From contig JACTAT010000027.1 in NCBI GenBank assembly GCA_014526335.1, positions 4,657,486 to 4,721,485 of the forward strand: a stretch of 64,000 nt of DNA, given 5' to 3'. The DNA comes from Chrysaora quinquecirrha (lineage: Eukaryota; Cnidaria; Scyphozoa; Semaeostomeae; Pelagiidae). The notes beneath the pieces were generated by a model. The model saw nothing but the letters and a program-made list of their open reading frames with translations, was not told the origin of the DNA and did not search any database. The first letter of the stretch is position 1. Each line of letters opens with the position of its first letter. Shown in pieces: positions 41,369 through 52,989 of the stretch. The translations under genes and the position numbers were made by a program.

Positions 41369-42405
41369 GGGCGTATCCAAAAACCCTAGAAACAAAAACA
41401 ATAACTTAACTATATCTATTCTTAATGTTAACGGACTAAGAAACAAGCTTTCAGACTCAAATTTTATTAAAGAGCACTTTAATCCATCTTGCTTTAACTG
41501 TTTGTTGAAACATTCATGAGCGAGGATGATAAAGGGCCTACCATAGAAAATTTCACATCGTACCACTCTATTCGAAAAGTACAAAATCCAAATTCAAAAC
41601 GAGCCTCTGGAGGCATTGCTCTATATATTCCAACTAAGTTCATGAATGTTACAGAAGTAATAAAAAGTAAGCATGAAGATTTATTATGGGTAAAGTTTAA
41701 AAAACAATATATATCTGTTGAAAAAGATATATATTTTTGCATCGTTTACATTAAGCCAGAAAATTCCAAAGGTTCAAGTAATCAAACAGATACTTTTCAA
41801 ATCTTAGAGGAAGAAATTATTGACTTCTCTAAATCAGGTTTTGTAATCTTGGGTGGCGATTTTAATAGTAGAACTGGTAATTTGCCCGACTACATAGAAT
41901 CAGATACAAATTTATTTGGGGATGGTGATCCTGACCGACCTTTAGATAATATTGGTATTGAAAGAGCATCTAAAGATCAAACAATTAATAACGCAGGAAG
42001 AACACTGATTGATCTTTCTTTTACACACAATTTAAAGATTGTTAATGGAAGAACACTGGGTGACTTGACAGGAAAATTCACTTGTGTCAGGTATAATGGA
42101 TCAAGTACTGTAGATTATGTAATATGTAATGAAAACTATTACAATAAAATAAAGTCCTTTTCAATCAAACCCATAACTTTATATTCAGATCACTGTCAAC
42201 TAAATGTAGAATTAGATATAAAAACCAGTAAACTGAAAAGAAAGTCAACAATATCAAATGACAGAATAAGTAAAGCTAAATTGAAATATAAATGGAATCC
42301 TGATTCTGAACAGAAACTAAAAACTCATTTTTCAGATAGTAGATTAAGAGAACTAAAAAATAATTTAGAAAGTATCGACAGCATAAATTCTAAAATCGAT
42401 ACTAT
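41369..42405 (+). pseudogene. LINE ORF2, AP endonuclease domain
   Basis: MGVSKNPRNKN leads to ISILNVNGLRNKL (motif I). After a one-base frameshift near 41507, ETFMSEDD follows. Then ASGGIALYIP, VILGGDFNSRTG, VDYVICNENYY and LYSDHCQLNVEL give the APE-type endonuclease, including the SDH motif. The frame is cut at 42405 by the ISL2EU insertion; the apparent 598-codon frame continuing to 43312 is an accident of reading into that element. Confidence 0.82.
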
Positions 42406-42663
42406 ACACCAATTTGATATTTGCGGCCTTGTTTTGGCTGCGGGATCTGGGCACGAATTAGGGGTGAAAAGCTGTGAAAGCGCTTTCGTTGTCCGTGTTG
42501 TGGTGTGTGTGAAGGTGGAGAAGTGTTCTAAGTTTGACAAAAGTTTGTATTTATTTCTGAAGTTTTTATATCTTTGCGTAGTCTGTTATCACGGGAATAG
42601 CTTTCTTAAAAGCTCTTGCAAGTTCCTTGCTCTGGCAGACTACGTGTACATCTGGATTTGCTT
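42406..42663 (+). repeat. ISL2EU left terminal inverted repeat
   Basis: It pairs with 46049..46302 through GCGGGATCTGGGCACGAATT, GAAAGCGCTTTCGTTGTCCG and GACTACGTGTACATCTGGAT with few mismatches. Confidence 0.9.
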
Positions 42664-42682
42664 CATTTTACTTTGGTTTATC

Positions 42683-44470
42683 ATGGAGCTCGACATGATT
42701 TCAAAGATGAAAGTAGAAGAATTGAAAGATTTCCTTCGTCTTCGAGGATTGAAAGTATCTGGTCGCAAGCAAGAACTTATTGCAAGAGTGTTTGTTGTAT
42801 GTGAGAACAATGTGCCTCTTGTAAAATCTGCAGAGGAAGTGCAAAAAGAGATAGCCGTGGAATACAGCAACAAATTGATGATTGAAGGTGAGAAATTACC
42901 TGATCCTTTTCATCTTCAAGATGGCTGGATGAAAGAAGAAGATGGAGTTATGCTTTGGCCAACAACACTCTATCCTCACATTTTTAACTTTCTTTCCTTC
43001 CATCCAAGTGAGCTTAGAAATGAGGATCTGAGTGATTACAAAACTTCGAAAGCATATAGCTATTATACAACAGGGTGGCTGAATCCCTTATCATATCATT
43101 CTATCTCTGATGAATCAAAATTTTGTTTCCTAAAAACAACCTGCAGGCCATCACAGAGAATATCTGATGTACAACATAAGCTCTGGGTTTGTCTGTCCAA
43201 GAGAAATGGAAACATCATGAAAGCACATTGCTCCTGTATGGCAAGCATATCCCAGACTTGTAACCATGTAGCTGCGGCATTGTTCAGAATCGAATCAGTT
43301 GTCAGGCTTTGATTAAACAATCCATCATGTACTTCCAAACCCTGCTCATGGCTTCCATGCAACAAACAAGTAGTCCAAGTAAAGATAAAAGATTTAAAGC
43401 TGAGCAGAGGTGACTTTGGCCACAGGGGCAAGAAGAAGACAGAACTAAACTGCTCTCCTAAAAAACGGTATGGCCCAACAATAGACTTGGAAGATTCATT
43501 GTCTCTTCAAGATGTTTCTGCAGCATTGAAAAAAGTTTGCAGTGAGAAACAGTCAATAATATATACAACAGAAGTAAAACAAAAGAAAAAGCCAGTCCAA
43601 GAAGAAAAGAAGATCTGCACATTAGATGATTTTATCCAGATTTCAAAAACACCTGATGAATTTTTAATGCACATGGAATATTTTCCAGAACATCTTCATG
43701 AAATTGAAAAAGAAACACGAGGGCAGAGCATTAACCCTTTGTGGTTTGCAGTTCGTCAGCACCTTATTTCAGCATCAAAAGCTCATGGTATCAAGACAAG
43801 AATGGTAACCATTGAAAAAGCTAAAGAAGAAAACAAAGTTGTAGACTTGACCACTGTTTTTAAAAATATCAGTGGAAAAGGGCCAAGACTAGACCTACCT
43901 GCGTTGAGATATGGCAAAGCGATGGAATCTGAGGCAGTTTCAGTTTTTTTAGACACTTTTAAAAAGGCCCATAAGAAAGTCTCAGCCTCTGACTGTGGGA
44001 TTTTTATTTGCAGAGACAGACCATTTATTGGTGGCAGCCCTGACCAGGTCATAGAATGTGAATGTTGTGGAAAGTACTGCCTTGAGATAAAATGCCCCTT
44101 TTCCATCAGGGACAAATCACCAAATGATGCACAATGTGATTTGGAATACCTTCAACTGAACAGTGCAAATCAGTTGTCTCTGAAAAGAAATCATCAGTAT
44201 TTCACTCAATGCCAAATTCAGATGTTTGTCACTGGAATAAACAAGTCTTATTCTGCTGTGTGGACTGCCCATGGACTTTTCACAGAAGTAATCACTTTTG
44301 ACAAAGACTTATGGGACACAATGAAACAAAACTTACAAACTTTTATATTTATTATTATATACCATCATTATTTCCATAGAATACTGAAACTACTATGTTA
44401 TTATGATCAGTTATGTTGCATTTTGTGGTTTGTATCTGTCACTGTTTTGAGCACATTAAAAGTATTTTAA
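42683..44470 (+). pseudogene. SAP-SWIM-YqaJ nuclease of ISL2EU, one in-frame stop
   Basis: The ATG at 42683 (MELDMISKMKVEELKDF) opens a SAP motif (LRLRGLKVSGRKQELIARVF). A SWIM zinc motif follows at residues ~180-205 (HCSCMASISQTCNHVAAALF), then the YqaJ exonuclease domain: NPLWFAVRQHLISASKAHGI, LRYGKAMESEAV, FIGGSPDQVIECECCGKY, CLEIKCPF and YFTQCQIQMFVTG. The PD-(D/E)XK residues (SPDQ, LEIK) are present. The only defect is a TGA at 43310 after SVVRL. It would act as a DNA exonuclease or recombinase accessory to transposition. Its TAA overlaps that of the opposing transposase in one TTAA. Confidence 0.85.
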
Positions 44471-45994
44471 TCTCTAATAAGTGGAGGCTGAATGTTACAT
44501 ATTGATGCACATGTTCTGATTATATCATCTGCAAAAGGCAACATTGTCAAAGGAAAAGTGTGTTTCAATATTCTGAATGTTTTCAGTCTATTTATTGCCC
44601 TTTCCACGTGGATCCTGACATTTGCCACTTCTTTTGTTTGCTTGCATTCAGATGCTGTCATCTGAGATTTGGCACGAGCACCAGGCGGAACAGCTAGCTG
44701 ACAATAATGATGGAGCAAATCTTCTTTTATTTGAAATCCTCTGTCAGCCATTACTACATCTCCATATTCCAAAAGATTGTAGAGGCCACTGTTTTGACAA
44801 ATGAATTGATCTGTTGATCTGCCACCATAACAGTCTGAAACTTGCATTATATAGCCTGCTGGAGAGATTGTGACTAACACTTTAAAAGTGTTATGCTTTT
44901 TATAGTCTGACCATGTCGCAGCTTGGACATCTAGTGATTTTGGCCGTTCAATATATATTTCTGTGCAGTCAATAATGCACCTTGCATTCCGATAATGTCC
45001 TTTAAAACACTCTTGTATTTGCGAAATTATCACATCTTTTGGAAGCCACACAATCAAAGCATCACCAAGAAACTTGGAAAGAAACCGTATCCGAGTGGCA
45101 AAAATATTGGAGCAAATACTTTCAGACACCTGAAAACAGTCAGAAAGATCTTGATTCAGGAGGCCAAGCCTAAGTCTCATTAAAACCAGAAGAAATTGAT
45201 CTCTATAGCACAGCTTATGTGATTTATGTCTTCGATTCTTGTTTACTGCTGATGAAATCACTTTCCTTCCTCTCCAAAACACCAGTTTAGGTGCATCAGG
45301 TTTTATCAATGAAAACAGTGCTTCAAAGAGAGCTATACTTTGAATGCCCGTATAAAATCTTATTTTTGAATCAGATTTTATGGAGGCTGCTGAAAATGGC
45401 TTTTTGATGTTTTGCTTCAGCTTCAGTTCACTGACATCTTCACAGAGCTGGTCAATATCTTCTTGTAATTTTTCTTTTTCTTTGCTAAGTTTAGTTATTT
45501 CATTAGCCATGGAAAATATCACTGTATTCTTGTCAATGCATGCTTGACAAGACTCTCTTTCTGCAGTATTCATGGTCATGGTCACATGCAACAGGAACTT
45601 TTGCAGTTGTTGCCTTTGATGCCACTGGCAACTCTTGTCGACAAAGCTTTGTTCTGGGTTTCTTTGCAGGCTTTTCATATCCAAGACTTAGTGTTGGATT
45701 TGGGTTCATAAACGAAGGCTCCCCATCAACAAAGTGCAATGAGCAAACCATGTCACTTTGCCCAGGAGTCCAACTTGTATTCTTGTGTGTTGTCCTCTTC
45801 AACAGTCTGATCCACTCTTTACGCTTGTCGGAATTTCTCTTTACGCTTGGAAAGCTGTACAAGTGAAAAGGTGGAGAAAAAGAACAATCCTTCTTTTTCA
45901 TCTCAAGATGTTCTTCGCATATCTTTTCTCAACATAGCCTGAGCTGATATCGACTATTTGTGCAACCAACGACAGCACAATTTCCGTTTACCAT
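44467..45994 (-). pseudogene. THAP-DDE_4 transposase of ISL2EU, one stop and one frameshift
   Basis: From the ATG at 45994, MVNGNCAVVGCTNSRYQ, FHLYSFPSV, EWIRLLKR and MVCSLHFVDGEPS make a THAP zinc finger. A TGA lies after YQLRLC. A frameshift near 45560 follows DHDHEY, then a coiled coil (ITKLSKEKEKLQEDIDQL). The DDE_4 nuclease has CIIDCTEIYIERPKSLDVQA (first Asp), STDQFICQNSG, VVMADRGFQIKEDLL (second Asp) and NVRIHVERAINRLKTFRILK (Glu). The catalytic residues look intact. The gene converges on the YqaJ gene. Confidence 0.85.
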
Positions 45995-46048
45995 GTCAAC
46001 TATCTAGGCAGGCCTAGAGTTCTTCACAATTGGAACAAAAAACGAAGC

Positions 46049-46302
46049 AAATCCAGATGTACACGTAGTCTGCCAGAGCATGGTACTTGCAAGAGCTTTT
46101 AAGAAAGCTATTCCAGTGATAACAGACTACGCAAAGATATAAAAACTTGAGAAATAAATACAAACTTTTGTCGAACTTAGAGCACTTCTCTACCTTCACA
46201 CACACCACAACACGGACAACGAAAGCGCTTTCACAGCTTTTCACCCCTAATTCGTGCCCAGATCCCGCAGCAAAAACAAGGCCGCGAATATCGAATTGGT
46301 GT
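46049..46302 (-). repeat. ISL2EU right terminal inverted repeat
   Basis: This is the reverse complement of 42406..42663 with a handful of differences, which implies recent activity compared with neighbouring elements. Confidence 0.9.
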
Positions 46303-48092
46303 ATTAATAATTTCTTAGAAATAGCATCAAACAGCTTCTTAGATAAATGCAAAAATCAAAATAAAAGGAAAAAGACAAAACCTATGTTCTTTGACCAGGA
46401 CTGCTTAAGAAAAAGACATGATACAATGAAAGTTGGTCAACTCCTAAGCAAATTCCCAAATAACGATTTCATAAGAAAAACATACCATAGGAATAAGAAA
46501 GAATATAAATACTTGCTAAGAAGAAATCTGAAAGAAGAAAAGGAAAAACAACTAAAGAAACTTGAAAGTCTTGCAAATATCGATATTAAACAAAGATGGA
46601 AAATCATTAAATCATTCACTAATAACAATATAGATAAAAACGATCAATCTGAAAAAATTAGTAGCGACTCATGGATCAACTTTTACACAGAATTAGGGTA
46701 TAAAGAAACAATGAATGATGAAACTTATGAAAATATGCTGCACATAGACTTCTTAACAGAAAATGTGAGAACGGAGATAAGTGTTTTTATAAATAAAGAG
46801 ATATCAACAACTGAAATTCTGAAGGCAGTAAATAATACTAAAACCAAAAATAGAGTACTTTTAAAGGATGACATGACGGAAGAATTGAAATCAATATGGG
46901 CGTTAAACAAGGCGACCCTCTCAGCTCTCTTTTATTTAATGTTTATATGATAAATTTGTGCTCTAAGTTAGTCAATAATACACATGTAGATTCGCCAAAA
47001 ATAAAAGAAACTTCGGTACCATGCCTATTGTGGGCTGATGACATAGTTCTTATTTCTAAAACAGAAGAAGGCTTAAGAGAAAGCCTAAAAGAATTAGAAG
47101 AATATTGCAATACCAGGAAAATGATCATTAATTCAGATAAAACAAAAATTGTAATATTTAACAAAACAGGAAAAATAATTAAAAATAACGGATTTGAAAT
47201 AAATAGGAAAAGACTACTAGTGACAAAATCTTATAAATATTTAGGTTTTCAGTTGGAAAATAACGGCAATTTTACTGGAACGATTGAAGATTTATCAAAC
47301 AGGGCAAAACGAGCACTTTACAGCATTTATAAATTATCGACAGTAGATCATATTTCTGTAAATACAATGTTGCAGGTATTTAAAGCGACCGTTAAGCCTA
47401 TCTTATTATATGGGTCAGAAATATGGGGTTTTTGTTCAAAGCCAAATAATAAAATTGAAAAGGTACAGTTAATGTTTGGTAAACATATATTAGGGGTGAA
47501 CCGTAAATCAATAAATAATGCAATAATAGGGGAGCTTGATTTGAAACCCCTTAAAATAGAAATGCAAATAAACTCACTTAAATTTTTTGATTATGTTAAT
47601 CAACATAAAAATAATTTGCTAAGAGATACACTTGAAGTTAATAAAAATATGAATAGCCCTTGGTATTCTTTTTTAAATAAAACAATTAATGACACTAACT
47701 TCGACAAAAATAAATTGCTAATTAAAAATAGAAACCAAGCACAGTCTACAATAAAAAAAATCACTTTCAAAAATAACACTCTGATAAAGAATTTCTGTGG
47801 AAGAAGACAAACTGAAACTTTCTTAAAGACATGGGATGAGGAAACAACAAACACAAGTAGACTAGCATTTTATAGGCAAATCAAACGAAAACCAAATATA
47901 GGGAAGTATTTGTCATATGTAGATTCAAGACAACACAGAACCTCCCTGACGAAATTATTAAGAAGTGCCCATAGGTTAAAGATAGAAACAGGAAGATACT
48001 CAAAGAATAAGTTGGAACAGCAAGAAAGAGTATGTGATTTTTGTGCAAATTATTATCCAATACCTATAGATAACGAAATTCATTTCATTTAA
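46303..48092 (+). pseudogene. LINE ORF2, reverse transcriptase part
   Basis: FLEIASNSFLDKCKN, KPMFFDQDCLRKRHD and the linker lead to EILKAVNNTKTKNRVLLKDD (reverse transcriptase block 1). The next blocks are deleted at about 46895: sequence jumps to MGVKQGDPLSSLLFNVYM, then CLLWADDIVLISKTEEGL (catalytic ADD), INSDKTKIVIFNKTGK, SYKYLGFQLENNGNF and VFKATVKPILLYGSEIWG. The C terminus ends in a Cys-containing region (RVCDFCANYY). Parts of the fingers and palm are missing, so it is inactive. Confidence 0.82.
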
Positions 48093-48477
48093 AAATAATG
48101 CGAAATTAAGAGACACATTTTATTCAAAATTGATTTAAAGAAAAATTACGTCTCCTCACTGTCAACATCTGATAAAACTCTGCTATTTAGAGAAATTTTA
48201 GAATCTGATAGTAAAAAGGTTTTAACAAGTTTAGCATCATTTGTATATCTTTCAGAAATGAAAAGAAATGAAGGTAAAAAATAGAATTGATATGATTTTG
48301 AAGGGTTTCAAATAATTATACATATAATGAAAAAGCTGATAGTGAATTAAACATCGTTGTAATAGAAAAAATATTTTTTTTTTTAGTATTTGATTAATTA
48401 ATGTTAGTGTACCACGTAGTCTTGCAATTTAGCTAAATCGTACTTTTATTAGCATTTTTTGTTAATTAATTACGACT

Positions 48478-48540
48478 AAATTGTAAAACTGCTAGACCCC
48501 TGAGAGGGTGTTGAAATTGATGAAATGAAATGAAATTAAA
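48478..48540 (+). terminator. LINE 3' terminal tail
   Basis: GACCCCTGAGAGGGTGTTGA can form a short hairpin and is followed by TGAAATGAAATGAAAT tandem pentamers, the usual kind of 3' end for LINEs that recognise a 3' repeat. No poly(A) is seen. Confidence 0.45.
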
Positions 48541-49065
48541 CTACATCAATATGATTGTTCTTCCCTAAAAGAACCCGAGTCAACTGTTTTAATTGAAATA
48601 CACAACACGAGAACCTTATTTGAAAACAGTTTTATCATTTACATGAAACTCTTGCCATGCAGCCACATCCATTGCATCGATGGTAAGGGCAAGGGGTCAA
48701 GTGAGATGATTTCTGTTGTGTTGCTTTTGTAAACAAAGCTAAACCACATTTCCACCATCACGTAAATAGGATTTTTTGCAGCATGACCACAGAATTAATT
48801 TAAGCGCTCTCTTTACAACATAACAAACAAATCACCCAAAAGGAAAACAAAGAGAGTAATAAATATTAAAAACTTTTAACCAAAGGATTATCATACCAAA
48901 AAATAAATGTTTCTACAATGCAACTGATAAAACAGAAAAATGATAATGATATACTGTTTATTTGCAAAAAATTTATATCTGTAATAGTACGGCCTTTATT
49001 TTATCGAAATGACCAATCGGTGTCCCAGATGATTGAGTATTTCTATCAGTCTGTAGCTTAGAAAC
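48541..49065. other. No gene seen
   Basis: Noncoding sequence between the LINE tail and the right inverted arm. It is presumably the interior of the element that carries the minisatellite arms. Confidence 0.35.
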
Positions 49066-49285
49066 ACATGTTAGCAAAGTTAGCAAAGTCTATCTTACTG
49101 AAGGTCTGCATTTTACATTTGGCGTATGTACAGTATTCTAATAAGTAAACACGATTTATCACATGGACTATTTCTTATATCCCTCCACTTACATGATGAT
49201 AACCCTCCACGTTGTATTTGCACCCTCCACTTACATGATGGTATCCCTCCACGTTGTATTGGCACCCTCCACTATACTGCACATC
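49066..49285. repeat. Right arm: inverted unique segment and short minisatellite
   Basis: 49077..49170 is the reverse complement of 39000..39105 (GCGTATGTACAGTATTCTAA shared). 49180..49285 carries CCCTCCACTTACATGATG and CCCTCCACGTTGTATT, the reverse complement of the units at 37815..38900. Confidence 0.82.
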
Positions 49286-49659
49286 CTCCATGTTACTGCA
49301 CATCACATTGTACGGGGTGTTTATTCAAATACTATGAGTTCTTTCGCAAGCAACTCACACTACAAGAATAAACAAAACTTAACGAAATGCACAATATCTT
49401 TCTAAAGGAACAATGAGCGGAAAATGGATTATGAATTACTAATCTAATGTGTTAACAAACGTAAATGTATCACAAAGAAAATTGTAATAGTTAATTAAAA
49501 ACATAAGCTTTTTATTAAATTAATCCAAACCCATTAAAATAATACACTCCAGAGAAATACTAAGTTAATTAAGAAAATGAAATCACGCAAAAATCAACCA
49601 AATTAGTGCAACCTTAAGGATAATATGATATCCTTAGGATCAGCATGAACAATTTTACC
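49286..49659. other. No gene seen
   Basis: AT-rich flank of the right arm. No supported feature. Confidence 0.35.
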
Positions 49660-50660
49660 AAGGACTGAGGAACAAGACCATGACTGAAGACCATGAGTAA
49701 TTTCAGAACTAAGGAGGAGGACTGAGGAATTGGACTAAGACCATGAGTAATTTTAGGACTGCAGAACTGGACTAAGGAATGGGACTGAAGACTATAAAGA
49801 TCATGAACAGTAACAAGATTGAGGAATGGGACTAGATACCTAAAATAAATTAGGACTAAGGAGCATGAATGATAACAAGGCTGATGTGCAGGACGAAGGA
49901 ACAGCACTGAACATTTGAACAATAACAAGACTGAGGAACGGGACCAAGTAATGAGACTGGAGACCATGAACAATTTCAGGACTAACGAATGTGAAAAATA
50001 ACAAAGTCAAAATACTGAATTAATGAACTGGAGTGAAGACCCTTAAAATTTTAGGACTAAAGAAAAGGACTAAGAAATGGAACTGCAGACCATGGGTAAT
50101 TTCAGGACTGAGGAAGAGGACTAAGGAACAGGACTGAAGACAACGAGTAATTTTAGGTCTGAGGAACAGGGCTAAGGAATGGGACTGAAGACCATGGATA
50201 ATTTCCAGGCCAAAGAAAAGGATAAAGGAACGGAACTGAAGAACCATTAGTAATTTCAGGACTACGAAACAGTATAAAGAAAAAGGGCTGATGGCTATTA
50301 ATAATTTCACAATTAAGAAACAGAACAAAGAAGTGGGACTGGAGACAACGAATATTGTCAGGACAAAGGAACATGAACAATACCAACACTGAGGAACAGG
50401 ACCAAAGAACAGGATTGCAGATCTGAACAATAACAAGACTGACCAAGACTGACCAAGACTGACCAAGGAATGGGACGGAAAAGCATAAATTATTTCAGGA
50501 CTATTTAAGGAACAGACATTAGGCAAAGAAAACTGCTGTACACTTACTAATTTGAAACTTTAGAACATTATTTTTGACTAAGGACCTTGGATTAAAACAG
50601 AGGAGAAGAACTGGGATTGGAACTAGGAAAAAGGACCCTGGACTAGGACCAAGGGCAAAT
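49660..50660. repeat. Purine-rich minisatellite (GGACTRAGGAA family)
   Basis: Degenerate units such as GGACTGAGGAACAGGACTAA and GACTGAAGACCATGAATAATT repeat over ~1 kb, with a perfect short triplication (GACTGACCAA) near 50440. Long frames on either strand are repeat by-products. Confidence 0.85.
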
Positions 50661-50982
50661 ACTAAATATTACAAACTAGGAGCTAAGTGGAAAGGCGGAG
50701 GTCCTTCTGAGGCGGTGGTCAGAGACGGGCATGAGCCAGTATCATTCCAATTTCAGCCCAACCCAATGTAAGAGTCTAGAGTCCCAAGTTCCTAGTCCCT
50801 AGTTGTTTCAGCTGCCCAATTAGTTTCTGTATCATTTGGCAATTTTGTGTTGATTTCCTTTCATTTTATGCAGACAAGAACAAAAATTAAGTGCAATTTA
50901 AGACAAATAACGTATGCATGAACTTCAACTGCCTCCTGCTATAAAGCAACACCAAGGTAATATTAAGACAGTTTATACTCAC

Positions 50983-52164
50983 CATGTGTCACATAATATC
51001 ATATTGGTCTTCTTGGCAGCCCCGCATTTCCAGTTATTCTTGAGTTTGTAAACTGAAAAGAAACAAATCATATTGAGTGTGAAATCTTCACTGCCTAATT
51101 TGTCGTTCTTATGATTCTTCATATAAAAACTACAAGTAAGAGTGCATTTCTCTCAGAAAGGCCTTGTTCACACTTTCAGGTAGTATAACTTAATCTAAGA
51201 ATGGTTGGTTAGGTTTTGTAATATTAAGCCTTGCAGAATAACAATTTGCTTACTTCCACTAGTGACAGTTTTCCAAGCTTCTTTTGTGAGTATATGCTTC
51301 ACTTGTTTCAGATTCGATTGATGATCAAAGATTTCTACGGAAGGGTGCTCATCATCCTGCAAGATATCATCTCTCCGAATCTTTCCAGTAAAGGAGGTTT
51401 TTCTCTTCAAGCCGATCAACTGTAAAACTTTCTTGGTCTCTAGAAAAGGAGTTTGTTATCCTAATAAGAGTTTGTAAAATAAGGCATGCTTATTTAGTAT
51501 CATTGGAGATAAGAACTGTAGAGGCAATAGACGCATTAAAGTATAATTTAAAGTATTGATTGGCAGTATTGTTTCGAAATTCCTTTGTTGCAGACCTGAA
51601 ATCTGATTTTAATAAATATTAATGATGGAATTTAATAAGTTTACAGAAGGAATTTAAATCTCACCTGTAGCAGAAAGTAGTTTTTGTTTGCTTAAGTCTG
51701 GTTGTGATTGCTCTTGGGAAGCGTGAACAGGATGCTCTCTGGTAAAAAAATGGGAGCCAGTCAGGCTCAGCTTGAAACGGCACTTTATCTGTTGAGTTTG
51801 CTTTGAAAACCGCAAATTTTCATCCTTCTTCCTTTTCTTTTTAATGGTGGTGTACAGATCAGATTGAGTGGCCGAGTGAAAGGTGTTTAGGGCAGCCTTC
51901 ATTCGTGACTTTAGATGCTTTAACGCATGATTTTTTAGTTTCAGAAGCAATAGTTAGGCAGATAGTTGCTATTTCCTTTTTGAGATGCACTGGCTCAGAC
52001 TGGTAAATGGACTTTTTATTTGGCTCTAAATCCTTCATTTCTTGTTGTAGGTTGTCTGCATCAATGTTCATGAATTTCTTCGTGCTGCTGGTTGTTCTCT
52101 TGTGATTCCAGTTGTTTTCTTCGCACCAAGTGAATGTGCTGGTTGAGACTTTATGTGATGCCAT
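50983..52164 (-). CDS. Spliced gene of unknown function, three exons seen, partial
   Basis: Exon 1 is 52164..51665 (MASHKVSTSTFTWCEENNW to LLSATG, donor CAG|GTGAGA). Exon 2 is 51439..51254 (starts after TTTTCTAG, ends GGAA|GTAAGC). Exon 3 is 51052..50983 (starts after TTTTCAG, ends ATG|GTGAGT). Phases agree at both junctions if one extra base in exon 1 (near 51945) is ignored. The N-terminal region is Lys-rich and without known domains. Exon 3 (WKCGAAKKTNMILCDTC, the last Cys completed by the next exon) resembles the start of a PHD-type zinc finger, but the second Cys is missing. Downstream exons are not visible; a minisatellite follows. It could be a host gene or an old pseudogene. Confidence 0.5.
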
Positions 52165-52595
52165 ATTCGTTTATGTTAATTTTTGGTTTAGTTCAAACAA
52201 GCCTTGAGAAACTATGAAATTATTCGTACAGAGAGACCAAGAAAAGATTCAGGAAAGGACTCTGTTTTGAGATTCAAAGATTCTGTTTCAAATAAATCTT
52301 TCATGTGTTACACAATTGTGTCATTGTAGGCCATAAAGCAACTGAGTGTCGTAAGCAAAAGCAATCAAATTGGTGCAGAACTTGCAAGTCATCTTCCCAC
52401 ACAGACAAAGCATGTAGAAAGCAAAACCAACAAAAGTCTACCACTGATCAAGCAAAGAATGCTACCGTTGAGCATTATTCTGACCACTGCCATCAGTTTA
52501 TGTTTAAAGTTGATGATGAAAATGACTTTTACTTAGAGACTAACCGTGATCGTTTCCTTGTTGATGGTGGAGCCACCACGGCTATCTCTAAAATC

Positions 52596-52815
52596 AGGAA
52601 CAGCAGAAACATTGGGAACAAAGTGGGAATATCGGGAACAAAGTGGGAACATGAGGAACAAGGCGGGAACAAAGCCAGAACATTAGGAACAAAGTGGGAA
52701 CATGAGGAACAAGGCGGGAACACGAGGAACAAGGTGGGAACAAAGTGGGAACATGAGGAACAAGGTGAGAACAAAGCGGAAACAAAGTGGGAACATCAGG
52801 AACTAAGTGGGAAAA
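52596..52815. repeat. Foldback left arm, minisatellite
   Basis: Units GGGAACAAAGTGGGAACATG and AGGAACAAGGC repeat about a dozen times. The frame through it (EHEEQGGNK repeats) is an artefact joined to the Copia protease. Confidence 0.88.
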
Positions 52816-52989
52816 GACTTAATCTTAGAGTTATTACACAAGTTTCAGTGTAATAAGCACTCACAGCACCATATTTTGTTGTTGTTGTTGTTGGAAAGCT
52901 GCTTAAATGGTCAGTGTAGCGAATCGCTAGACTCACTCCATGAGTCCCACTTCTTTCCTTGATGTTGTTGTTGTTGTTTTCTACAATCC

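Larger units (their letters stand above)
42406..46302. mobile_element. ISL2EU DNA transposon, 3.9 kb, with long terminal inverted repeats
   Basis: Ends read ACACCAATT(T/C)GATATT(T/C)GCGG inward from both sides. The inverted repeats are about 255 bp (42406..42663 and 46049..46302) and nearly identical. AT flanks each end (42404..42405 and 46303..46304), consistent with a 2-bp target duplication. Two convergent genes lie inside: SAP-SWIM-YqaJ nuclease (+) and THAP-DDE_4 transposase (-). This is the known coding layout of ISL2EU-type elements. It sits inside LINE ORF2, so it is younger than the LINE. Confidence 0.9.
39240..48540 (+). mobile_element. Non-LTR retrotransposon (LINE) with esterase ORF1, interrupted by ISL2EU
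   Basis: ORF1 (39287..41278) and ORF2 (41369..42405, resuming at 46303..48092) have the LINE order: nucleic-acid-binding/esterase protein, AP endonuclease, reverse transcriptase. The 3' end is TTGATGAAATGAAATGAAATG, a short tandem tail as in several LINE clades. Disabling changes: a frameshift and two stops in ORF1, a frameshift in the endonuclease, deletion of part of the reverse transcriptase, and the 3.9-kb ISL2EU insertion. The clade is uncertain (CR1/L2-like is a guess). The 5' boundary is approximate. Confidence 0.8.

Noticed and set aside
41516..43312. A single 598-codon protein combining endonuclease and SAP-SWIM domains
   Set aside because: The frame crosses the left end of the ISL2EU insertion at 42406. 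The endonuclease belongs to the LINE and the SAP-SWIM part starts at its own ATG at 42683, so the fusion is accidental read-through of the terminal repeat.
49614..50526. Long minus frames resembling repetitive hydrophobic proteins
   Set aside because: Produced by the purine-rich minisatellite, where low-complexity sequence lacks stops.
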